Shown: positions 42,571 to 51,200 of the stretch, one piece after another
Layout of the letters: the number at the start of each line of letters is the position of its first letter
Numbering within the stretch: the stretch's first letter is position 1
NCBI RefSeq assembly: GCF_018603515.1
Contig: NZ_JACATN010000002.1
Span: 124,001 to 188,000 of the forward strand
Reading direction: 5' to 3'
Source of the DNA: Zobellia barbeyronii
Lineage (GTDB): Bacteria; Bacteroidota; Bacteroidia; Flavobacteriales; Flavobacteriaceae
DNA: 64,000 nucleotides
Notes under the pieces: generated by a model
Databases searched by the model: none
The model's input: the letters and a program-made list of their open reading frames with translations, nothing else
Told to the model about the DNA's origin: nothing
Position numbers and translations under genes: made by a program

Positions 42571-42641
42571 GAAAGCAAATTATGTCCTAAAAGTACAAAA
42601 AGCTGCGATAAGTCTATAAGTGCTCAACATCTCATGTGCTT

Positions 42642-42649
42642 TAAATTTG
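42642..42649 (+). promoter_or_regulatory. -7 element upstream of the DUF983 gene
   Basis: TAAATTTG matches TAnnTTTG in the gap between the AraC regulator and DUF983, 90 bases before the ATG at 42740. No good -33 TTG is seen, which would fit an activator-dependent promoter. Confidence 0.35.
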
Positions 42650-42739
42650 CACGGTGATTGAATAACTAGCTAATCGTTATTCGTTTCAAAAGTGAGATTA
42701 TAAAATCATCAAATTTCAAACTATCTAAAAAAAGAGGAT

Positions 42740-43135
42740 ATGGAATTTTTAAAAGGGACAAAGATTTACAGCATATTTACGGGAACTTGCCCTGTTTGTC
42801 AAAAAGAAAGTATGTATGAGGAACCCAATCCTTATCAAATTTCTAGTACTCTAAAAATGGAAGAACGCTGTAGCCACTGTCACACAAAGTACAAAATAGA
42901 ACCTTCTTTCTTTTATGGAGCAATGTATGTTAGTTACCCTGTGGGGCTCTTTTTTGCAAGTATTGCCCTATTTCTTTGTTTTTTTATTCTTCATCTGAGT
43001 CTTTTAACCACATTTTTAGTTATAGTTGTAGAAATGATATTGGTACTACCAATAATTCTACGTTTATCTAGAAATATTTGGATTAACTTCTTTCTACATT
43101 ATAAACAACCTCTTAAAAGTGAACAGAAGGCTTAA
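42740..43135 (+). CDS. DUF983 family membrane protein
   Basis: A 131-residue DUF983 protein. The N-terminal zinc-ribbon-like part has CPVCQKESM and CSHCHTKYKIEPSFFYGAMYVSY (about 19-65; Cys19, Cys22, Cys44, Cys47). Two transmembrane helices follow (about 68-90 and 93-115). The function is unknown; in other bacteria DUF983 genes often sit near respiratory genes. It ends 15 bases before the end of the convergent thioredoxin-like gene. Confidence 0.88.
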   Translation: MEFLKGTKIYSIFTGTCPVCQKESMYEEPNPYQISSTLKMEERCSHCHTKYKIEPSFFYGAMYVSYPVGLFFASIALFLCFFILHLSLLTTFLVIVVEMILVLPIILRLSRNIWINFFLHYKQPLKSEQKA

Positions 43136-43150
43136 TTATAGTTTTAAAGA

Positions 43151-43717
43151 CTAAGACGCAATAAGTTCCTCTAAAATTAGTCTGAATTTTTTAGCATTCC
43201 AATCCGTAGAACCGGTCTCCTTTATGACAATCTTTCCGCTTTTATCTATGATAAAGTTGGTAGGAATACTTTTCTCTTTAAGTTCTTTAGGCGCTTGCAT
43301 TCTAGGGATATATGCCGGTAAAGTATATCTCTTCTTGTTTAAAAAGTTCTTCACAACTTCAGGTTCCTCGTTAGTCAACAAGATAAATTGTACCGAATCC
43401 CCATAATCATCATATACCTTTTGGATGCTGGACATTTCGGCAATACAGGGTGGACACCACGTGGCCCAATAACTAATAAAAGTTACTTTATCCTTACCTA
43501 TTTCTATCGATGAGGCTGTGCCGTCCAAAGCAGTTACCTGATACAAAAATGGTTGTAATAAGATTTGGTCTTCCTCTTCTAGCGCTGACGGAGAAAAGAA
43601 TTGCATTTTTATGTTATTCAAAGCAACCTGAATGGGCTTTCTTGTTTGTGGTATAATTAACAAGAGAACAAAAATAAATAACAGACCATCGCTAATACTT
43701 AATTTTCTTTTTTTCAT
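43151..43717 (-). CDS. TlpA/ResA-like membrane-anchored thioredoxin
   Basis: A 188-residue thioredoxin-fold protein with an N-terminal membrane anchor (about 7-25) and a periplasmic domain. The active site is WATWCPPCIAEM (CxxC about 95-98), the CPPC form typical of TlpA/ResA reductants for cytochrome c maturation or other envelope disulfides. The cis-Pro loop is IPTNFIIDKSG. The open frame begins at a TTG (43735), but the ATG at 43717 (MKKRKLSISD) gives a normal positive N-terminus before the anchor. Confidence 0.88.
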   Translation of the reverse strand: MKKRKLSISDGLLFIFVLLLIIPQTRKPIQVALNNIKMQFFSPSALEEEDQILLQPFLYQVTALDGTASSIEIGKDKVTFISYWATWCPPCIAEMSSIQKVYDDYGDSVQFILLTNEEPEVVKNFLNKKRYTLPAYIPRMQAPKELKEKSIPTNFIIDKSGKIVIKETGSTDWNAKKFRLILEELIAS

Positions 43718-43917
43718 TAAAAGCAAGTTACTCAAATCAAAGAAACCTATCGTTTCTAACCGTTCATAAAATTCATGTTAGATTGTTTTACGAATACTTG
43801 ACATCCTTAAACTAAAAATGACCGTACATTATTTGAGGCCTATATTAACCGTGTTAAAAATGACGCCTTGATTTATTTTGATAACCCCAAGTTACCGAAC
43901 TTTAAAAAAATGTTAGA

Positions 43918-45003
43918 ATGAGACACAACATGAAATTATATGCATGGCTTGCACTGGTTACTTTAATCTCCAGTTGTTCCCCAAATGAAATTAAAAGCAT
44001 TACCGTACCTATACAAGAAACTAAAGATACTGTTGCTATTGATAAAGAAGAGGTTGAGGAAGAAGCTGAGGAAGAGGAGACTGAAGCTGAAGAGAATCCA
44101 ATACCTGAAGAAACTATTGACAGTACAGTTACAGAAGAAAATGAAGAAGAAATACCAATCGAAGAACCTTTTGATAGTGTTATAGTAGAGAAAAAAATAC
44201 AAGTTGTTCTTTTGGCAGGACAATCAAATATGAGTGGGCACGGAAATTATGATGCCCTAGACGACCAAACTAAAGGGCAAATAATAAAAGCATCAGAAAC
44301 TGTATTTTTAAGTAACTACAGAGATAATGCTCCGAGTCCTCTTACCTATTACGACTATACAGGTAATAACTACGATTTTAAGAACCACTTTGGCCCCGAA
44401 CTTTTAGCAGGAGCTACCTTAGCCGAGAAATATCCTGAAAAAGAATTTTTATTTATTAAGCTTGCCATGGGGGGTACTTCTTTATATGGAGCCTGGAACG
44501 CAAATTGGTCTGCTGAACAAGCTGCAGAAATAGAGAATGAAGTAATTAGGGAAAGACCTTTATACAATTGGCACTTAGAGCATATTAAGGACAATCTCCT
44601 AGCTCTTGAAGAACAAGGTAAATTATATGAAATTATTGGTCTTCTTTGGTTTCAAGGAGAACATGATACTCTTAGAGAAGCTGCCGCAAATAGCTACCTA
44701 CAAAACTTAACCGCTTTAGTAAACGCTTATAGAAATGAATTTGACGTGCAAAATATGCCCGTGGTTGTTGGTCAGATTAACTCTACTTATGGTGTTGATG
44801 GTGGTGCTGGAAAAATTAGAGCTGCTATGGAACAATACGCTGAATCTGATAGGTATTCTAAATTGATAACGACTACAGAGGGACCTAATTGGAGTGATTA
44901 TCCAAAACACGAAGACAACATTCACTACAATGCAGAAGGCTTAAAAAGACTTGGTGAAGAATTTGGAAAGAAATTGATTGATTTACTGGAGCAAGCTCAG
45001 TAG
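43918..45003 (+). CDS. Sialate O-acetylesterase-like SGNH hydrolase lipoprotein
   Basis: A 361-residue secreted esterase of the DUF303/SASA, CE6-like group. Lipoprotein signal with lipobox LISSC (Cys about 21). An unusually long acidic linker follows (about 33-95, mostly Glu, Ile, Pro and Thr). The catalytic domain has block I LLAGQSNMSGHG (Ser in GQSNM, about 106), LAMGGTSLYG, WFQGEHDT and the terminal catalytic pair DNIHYNAEG (about 335-343). The expected reaction is removal of acetyl groups from sugars of polysaccharides. No glycoside hydrolase gene is adjacent. The ATG at 43930 is an alternative start with a cleaner signal peptide. Confidence 0.85.
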   Translation: MRHNMKLYAWLALVTLISSCSPNEIKSITVPIQETKDTVAIDKEEVEEEAEEEETEAEENPIPEETIDSTVTEENEEEIPIEEPFDSVIVEKKIQVVLLAGQSNMSGHGNYDALDDQTKGQIIKASETVFLSNYRDNAPSPLTYYDYTGNNYDFKNHFGPELLAGATLAEKYPEKEFLFIKLAMGGTSLYGAWNANWSAEQAAEIENEVIRERPLYNWHLEHIKDNLLALEEQGKLYEIIGLLWFQGEHDTLREAAANSYLQNLTALVNAYRNEFDVQNMPVVVGQINSTYGVDGGAGKIRAAMEQYAESDRYSKLITTTEGPNWSDYPKHEDNIHYNAEGLKRLGEEFGKKLIDLLEQAQ

Positions 45004-45024
45004 CATTGGAGATAAAAAAAAGGG

Positions 45025-45381
45025 TTACTGGGATTCCCCCAATTTCTTAAACTGCTTGTAGACCCATTGCTTTTCTTTAAGTGAAAACTCTTTGTTTTCA
45101 AACCAATCGTGAGCGGCTATTTTCTCGTTTTCAATTTGTGCGGTTCTAATGGCATCTAATGATACCAAATGCCAATGGACTCCTTTATGACGATTTACAG
45201 AATAACCAATGCCCTCCGTTATATAAGAAATTTTAGGCTGGTTAATTAGCTTAACTCCGTTTCTTAAAACTGCCAAAGTTTTGGTCAGTTCCACAACTTC
45301 TGAAAAAGAATACCGTATAAAATCGTTAAACCCTTCTTGTTTGGTATTATATAATTTGTCTCCTATTTCTAGTTCTTTCAT
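45025..45381 (-). CDS. Conserved hypothetical protein
   Basis: A 118-residue soluble protein, not recognised. It has no signal peptide or membrane span. It begins MKELEIGDKLYNTKQEG and ends in a basic helix KEKQWVYKQFKKLGESQ. The N-terminal part (IGDKLYN...) has the look of a small beta-barrel. The frame is open to 45414, but the ATG at 45381 gives the compact start. It converges with the esterase gene. Confidence 0.6.
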   Translation of the reverse strand: MKELEIGDKLYNTKQEGFNDFIRYSFSEVVELTKTLAVLRNGVKLINQPKISYITEGIGYSVNRHKGVHWHLVSLDAIRTAQIENEKIAAHDWFENKEFSLKEKQWVYKQFKKLGESQ

Positions 45382-45541
45382 AGCTGTAAAAGCATGTAAA
45401 TTTAATGGCTTCAAATGGTTTACAAAGAATTAGAATATCAGAAATTATTAACAAATTTTTCAGTCTTATGATAGTAGACTGACCTTTAAGTATTCACATA
45501 AAAAAATCAAAACTTTACTTAAATAACATATGTAAATAAAA

Positions 45542-45567
45542 AAACCACTGCCTTACGACAGTGGTTT
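45542..45567 (-). terminator. Terminator after the sugar isomerase gene
   Basis: Nine-bp stem AAACCACTG / CAGTGGTTT with an 8-base loop; on the minus strand it is followed by seven T. Confidence 0.88.
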
Positions 45568-45589
45568 CTAAAATTTAAAAGGTTTTAAC

Positions 45590-46447
45590 TTAATTAAAGC
45601 CAAACTTCTTTAAGCCTTCATGACTTACTTTAATAGCTTCTAAAGGTTCCATAGTAAATGTTTTATCTTGCTCTACCATATAGTACTTCATACCAGACAG
45701 TTTCTTTTGTGCCTGAATTGAACCAAAATCAATACTACCGGTTCCTACAGGAGCAAACCACCCATCTTCATTCATATCTTTAACATGCCAAATTTTGAAT
45801 CTTTTTGGATACTTCTTGAAGTATGCCACTGGATCAGCACCTGCTTTGGTTACCCAAAATAAGTCCATTTGAAAGTTTACAAATTTTGGATTACAGTTTT
45901 CTAATAGGTAATCTATAACCACTACTCCATTTTCATCTTTCTTGAACTCAAAATCATGGTTATGATAAAGTAATTTTAGTCCCGCTTTTTTACATTTCTC
46001 TCCTAGTGTATCTAAAATACCTGCAAGGTTTTCTGCGCCTCCTGTCATACCCATTACCATACCTTCTTCCTGAAAAGTAAAAAGACCCATTGGTGGAATA
46101 GGAATAACAAAATACTTAAACCCAGCAGCCTTAACATCAGCTATCATAGCATCTGCATTCTCTAAAGTCACAGTAGCCTGGTGACTACTAATTGGTTTTA
46201 AACCAATTTCTTTAAGTACTTTTTTGAATTCAACTGGAGTCATTCCGTAAAACTTACCATTATCATATCCTGCGGCTTCAATATACTTATAACCCGCATC
46301 TGCTACAGCTTGTAAAGTAGTTTTGGCATCAGAGGCCATATCATCTCTAAGAGTATATAGAGCCAATCCGCCATAAGTGTCTTGAGCGTTTACCAATGAT
46401 GCTGCGCCCATAAGAAGACAAAACAGTAGTACTTGAATTTTTTTCAT
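45590..46447 (-). CDS. Secreted sugar phosphate isomerase/epimerase-like protein
   Basis: A 285-residue xylose-isomerase-like TIM barrel with a signal peptide (about 1-21, ending VNAQ). Metal and substrate residues of the AP-endonuclease-2 superfamily are visible: YIEAAGY (Glu about 56), SSHQATV, LLYHNHDFEF (about 151-160), FQMDLFWVTKAG (Asp about 183) and HVKDMNEDG. Export to the periplasm is typical of Bacteroidota members acting on oligosaccharides, for example 3-keto sugars, but the substrate is unknown. Single-gene unit with its own terminator. Confidence 0.85.
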   Translation of the reverse strand: MKKIQVLLFCLLMGAASLVNAQDTYGGLALYTLRDDMASDAKTTLQAVADAGYKYIEAAGYDNGKFYGMTPVEFKKVLKEIGLKPISSHQATVTLENADAMIADVKAAGFKYFVIPIPPMGLFTFQEEGMVMGMTGGAENLAGILDTLGEKCKKAGLKLLYHNHDFEFKKDENGVVVIDYLLENCNPKFVNFQMDLFWVTKAGADPVAYFKKYPKRFKIWHVKDMNEDGWFAPVGTGSIDFGSIQAQKKLSGMKYYMVEQDKTFTMEPLEAIKVSHEGLKKFGFN

Positions 46448-46624
46448 TTTGTTTGAGTTTAGTGAAGAATGCTAATATACTACATCTGCTTAAAAAGTAT
46501 CTGACCGATAATCGTAAAATTAGAACAACCTTTAACTTAAAATGTAAAGGGAAACAAATTCTATAATGCATCGTTTTAAAAAAGCATTCAAAAAATGTAG
46601 TTTTAGCCTCTAAATTCGTTTAAT

Positions 46625-47020
46625 ATGAAATGCCCCTGCAATCCTCAAAACAATTTTACTGATTGCTGTCAAAAAGCTCACAATGATATTTTAAATGTCA
46701 AAACCGCTGAAGCCTTAATGCGATCACGTTACAGTGCTTTTGTAGTGGCCAATATAGAATACCTGCAAAAGAGTCACCATAGCACTACCCGCCCCAATAA
46801 AAGAGAAAAACGTCAGATAGAAGCTTGGGCTAAATCCGTGAATTGGATAAAATTAGAAATTTTGATTACAACCAAAGGAACCGCAGCAGATACCGAAGGG
46901 ACTGTAGAATTCAAAGCTTTCTATATCGAAAACGGTCAAATGGGCATCATTCATGAAAATTCAAACTTCAGCAAAGAAAATGGTCATTGGGCTTATGTAG
47001 ATGGAAAACATTCATCCTAA
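46625..47020 (+). CDS. YchJ family protein
   Basis: A 131-residue YchJ/UPF0225 protein. The N-terminal SEC-C-like metal site CPCNPQNNFTDCC (about 3-15) is followed by the NTF2-like domain: AEALMRSRYSAFVVANIEYLQKSHH (core MRSRYSAF, about 32-39), VNWIKLEIL, EGTVEFKAFY and HENSNFSKENGHWAYVDG. Length is normal for the family. The function is unknown. It converges with the metal efflux operon. Confidence 0.9.
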   Translation: MKCPCNPQNNFTDCCQKAHNDILNVKTAEALMRSRYSAFVVANIEYLQKSHHSTTRPNKREKRQIEAWAKSVNWIKLEILITTKGTAADTEGTVEFKAFYIENGQMGIIHENSNFSKENGHWAYVDGKHSS

Positions 47021-47044
47021 ATTTTTAAATATTCATAAGACTAC

Positions 47045-48193
47045 CTATTCCCCTCCGATAAGATTAAAAGTTCCTTTGGTCAAAATTTTATCTTCCTTAG
47101 TTAATTTATCCATTGCTATCAAGGCAATGTTTCCTTCATAAGTATTCCCCACATTTACGGAAACCGAATCAAAATAATAGCCTTCATCCGTTTCTTCATT
47201 TAACTTTAATAGCGAATAAGTGTTTTCTATGGCAACAACTGCAGTTTCAGCTATTGCGTTGGCCTCAGATATTTCCGTTATAATTTCAGCCTCTACGAAC
47301 ATCCCTGTCAAGAAATTGGCTTCTTTTTCATCTTCAAGATGTGCATGCACTTTAATTGTTCTATTTTCTTCAATAGCCGTACCGATCAAATGGACTTCTG
47401 CTTTAAAAACATTGGCTGAAGATTCTGGGACCCTAAAATTGATTTCCTGACCTTTCTTTAGTTTCATAATATCCTTTTCGAATACCGATAATTCTAGATG
47501 AATATGGTCATTGTCTATAATTTCCATGATAGAGGTGGCTGGTGACACATAAGTACCTCTAGTCACATTAACCTTTGTTATACTTCCAGAAATTGGGGCG
47601 TAAATTGACACTACAGAACTTATATTCCCACTTTCTACTTGCGACGGTGAAATATTTAAAAGCGTCAATTGTTTACGGAGACCATTATAACGCGCAACAG
47701 CGGTTTTATAATTGCTCTGTGCTTGTAAAAAGCTTTTTTGAGAAGTAATATTCTCCTCCATCATCGTTTTTTGTCGCTCGTATTCTGATTTTAGAAAACC
47801 TAACCTTTCGTTTACTTCCATGTAGTCTTGCTGCAATGTAATAAACTCGGGATTTTCAATAGTTAGCAGCTTCTGTCCTTTATTCACCTTATCTCCTATC
47901 AACAAAGGAACGGTCTTAATATACCCCCCTCTAGTAGCATTAACAACCGCTCTGTTTTCTGGCGGTACATCAATCATTCCCGTAGTTTTCACGGTTATGG
48001 GAAAAGACATGGATTCTATGTTACCCAACGTCATTTTACTGCCGTTAAATTGTGCTTTTGAAACAAATATTCTATGGTCTACAGTCTCCTCTTGTTGCTT
48101 TTTAGTTTTGCTGTTTTCTGATTCCTTTTCGCCACAACTAAAGAGTGTAATGAATAAGCTTAAGGTTAGTATATTATATATGATACGTTGCAT
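47045..48193 (-). CDS. czcB: Efflux RND periplasmic adaptor (CzcB/CusB-like)
   Basis: A 382-residue membrane-fusion protein joining the inner-membrane pump to the outer-membrane channel. Lipoprotein-type start (lipobox LFSCG, Cys about 20). Barrel-sandwich halves lie around VNATRGGYIKTVPLLIGDKVNKGQKLL (GDKVNKGQ about 99-106) and VVSIYAPISGSITKVNV, with an alpha-hairpin between (about 113-175) and a beta-barrel domain from about 215. The gene starts 10 bases after the stop of the fused pump gene. Substrate by context: divalent heavy metal. It is in an operon with the pump. Confidence 0.9.
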   Translation of the reverse strand: MQRIIYNILTLSLFITLFSCGEKESENSKTKKQQEETVDHRIFVSKAQFNGSKMTLGNIESMSFPITVKTTGMIDVPPENRAVVNATRGGYIKTVPLLIGDKVNKGQKLLTIENPEFITLQQDYMEVNERLGFLKSEYERQKTMMEENITSQKSFLQAQSNYKTAVARYNGLRKQLTLLNISPSQVESGNISSVVSIYAPISGSITKVNVTRGTYVSPATSIMEIIDNDHIHLELSVFEKDIMKLKKGQEINFRVPESSANVFKAEVHLIGTAIEENRTIKVHAHLEDEKEANFLTGMFVEAEIITEISEANAIAETAVVAIENTYSLLKLNEETDEGYYFDSVSVNVGNTYEGNIALIAMDKLTKEDKILTKGTFNLIGGE

Positions 48194-48203
48194 AATGCAT
48201 GTA

Positions 48204-51200
48204 TTAAAGGGTTAGGTAATTTATGGCGATAACTATTTGGTTGTATTGCTCTAGTTTGTCTAAATAATCTAGCTTTACTTCATAAGCACTTTCCAAACTC
48301 TGTATGTATTGGTAAAAATCTACTTCGCCATTTTTAAAGCTTCCATTGGCTGTTTTTAAGATTTCATCAGACAAAACGGTTCCTTCTCGCTCGTAATAAT
48401 CCAAGGAACTTTTCAATTGGTCCATCTGCTCTTTTAACGTCTCGTATTTTGCTTTCAGTTGAATTTCATATTCGTTATATTCTTCGGCGGCTATTTCCTT
48501 AGCAAAACCTGCTGCTTTAATTTTATACGCCTGCCCGCCAAACAAAATGGGAATCTTTAATCCTACTTGGTATCCGTACAAATTACTATTGAGTCCGGAG
48601 TTGGTGCCTTGAAAATAATTTAAGCTTATATCCGGCAACAGCCGTTGTTTTTCAAAACCGTACTTTACTTGTAATAAGGAAATCCTTTTTTGGTAATAGT
48701 CTAATTCTGAACTCGTACTTATGTCAATGGAATTAAAACCTACTTTTAGAATAGTTTCATTCGCAATCACCAATGGTTCCTCTGACTGTACTACCTTCAT
48801 TAAATCTACATAGGCCAATGCTACGTTCTGTTGAGATTCAAGATATTTTATATTGATTTGCTTCTGTTTTGAAGCTGCGGTAATCTTTTCCAAATAATTG
48901 GTTTCACCCAGTTCAAAACGTCTAGCAGCCATACTAGAAAAGTTAGCATACAGACTGTCTAACGTAGCTAGGACACGTTGCTTTTCACGAGCAATTTGAT
49001 AGGCATAATATGCACCTGTAACCTTACGTTTCAAACCTTTTTCTTGTATATCATAAGAACTTGTAGTCAAAGCCAAGCTAGCTTTGTTTACTTTTTTCTC
49101 TGAAAAATAAACCGTTGGAAACCTAAAGTCTTGCTGTACGCCATATACTCGTAACGGTTCATTGTTTGATGCTAAATTATTCTCGTCAAACTCATAATAC
49201 ACCTGGGTTTTATCAAAACTGAAAGCACTGTTAACTAACGCATTTGATTGGTCTACTTCTAACCTATTGGCATTAAGACCTGCATTATTTTCCATGGCCA
49301 TTGGAATCAAAATTTCCAAATCCACGGGAGCTTCTTGCGCATTGTTATTTATGGTGAATAGTAGTAAGAGCGTAGTTAGGACCGAAAGTTTGCTTCCCTT
49401 GGCCGTTAACCCACCTTTTTTGGGCGAATTAAAATAAGCATATAAAACGGGCAATACCACCAAGGTTAATAGTGTAGCTGTAATTAAACCTCCAATAACC
49501 ACCGTGGCCAACGGGCGCTGAACTTCCGCTCCTGCGTTTGTTGAAATAGCCATAGGCAAAAAGCCAAAAGCTGCTGCCATTGCGGTCAATAAAACAGCTC
49601 GCAACCTATCTTTAGAACCCTGCTTAATCAATTCATTAATATCACTAAATTGATTCCCTTTTTTAAGTTCTTTAAAATGTTCTATTAAAACAATTCCGTT
49701 AAGAACGGCTATTCCGAATAAGGCAATAAAACCAACTCCAGCAGATATACTAAACGGCAAACCGCGTATCCATAACAACAATACGCCACCCACCGCTGCC
49801 AGAGGTATGGCGGAATAAATCATTAAAGCTTCTTTAACCGATTTAAATGCAAAATATAGGAGTACAAATATTAGAATTAAGGCGATAGGGACCGCAACCA
49901 ATAACCTAGATTTTGCACTCTGAAGATTTTCAAACTGGCCTCCATAGGTTATAGAATACCCTATGGGTAAGGTTATATTATCACTTATTAGTTGCTGTAC
50001 ATCGTTTACGACGGATTGTAAATCTCGGTTACGTACATTAATCCCCACTACAATTCTTCGCCGGGTATCATCACGTGATATTTTTGCAGCACCTTTTTGA
50101 TAGGTAATATCAGCCAATTCACTTAGAGGTATTTTGCCTCCTCTTGGCAAGTCTATATAAAGATTTTTTAGGTTGTCTATATCCTGCCTTAATTTTTTGT
50201 CCAAGCGAACTACGAGATCAAAACGTCTTTCGCCTTCAAAAACATTTCCGGCACTACGTCCTGCAAACCCCATGGATATCATATCATTTACCTCTTGAAT
50301 ATTTAGGCCGTACCGTGCAATCTTGGCTCGGTTAAACTTCACATTCATTTCAGGAAGTCCCGCTATTTTCTCAACCGAAATATCTGCGGCACCCTCTACA
50401 CTTTCGATTAACGCACCAATTTCATTTCCTTTTTTTGCTAGAATATCAAGGTCATCGCCAAATATTTTGATGGCAATATCCGCACGAACTCCTGTAATAA
50501 GCTCATTAAATCGCATTTCTATAGGTTGCGTAAATTCTACTTCCATTCCCGGAATAATTGACAGAGCTTCTTTAAAAAGATCCGCCAATTCATCCTTAGA
50601 ATTGGCAGAAGTCCATTCGCTTTTCGGCTTTAAAACAATAATTACATCACTCTCTTCCATAGACATGGGGTCCGTAGGCACTTCTGCAGCACCAATACGC
50701 GTGACCACCTGTTTGACTTCTGGAAATTTATCTAGTAAAATATTCTCTATTTTGGTTGTGATTTTCACTGTATTACTTAAGGACGTCCCCGTTTTGAGCA
50801 CAGGCTGAATCACAAAATCGCCCTCATCTAATGTGGGTACAAATTCACCTCCCATACTAGAATACAAATACACAGATATTACCAATAAAAAGCCCGCAAT
50901 ACCCAAAACAATCCGCTTGCTATGTAAAGCCCAATGAATGACTGGTTCGTATTTTGAATTTAGCCATCTCATAAGACGCACAGAAATATTCTTATCCGAT
51001 GCCATAGAGGGCTTCAAAAATAGAGAAGCTGCTACAGGAACATAAGTAAAACACAATATCATTGCGCCAATAAGAGCAAAACTAAAGGTCAAGGCCATAG
51101 GTTTGAACATCTTTCCTTCTACACCGGAGAGAGATAAAATAGGAATAAATACGATTAAAATAATCAACTGCCCAAAAATGGCAGAATTCATCATTGTTGA

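Noticed and set aside
43781-43816. Another TTTTGTTTA-n18-TAAACAAAA-like site upstream of the esterase gene
   Set aside because: The spacing fits and the right arm matches 8 of 9, but the left arm (GATTGTTTT) matches only 6 of 9; too weak to separate from AT-rich background.
43963-44223. Open frames on both strands over the Glu-rich linker of the esterase gene
   Set aside because: They are by-products of the repetitive GAA/GAG codons of the acidic linker; composition (poly Phe/Leu or poly Lys) is not protein-like.
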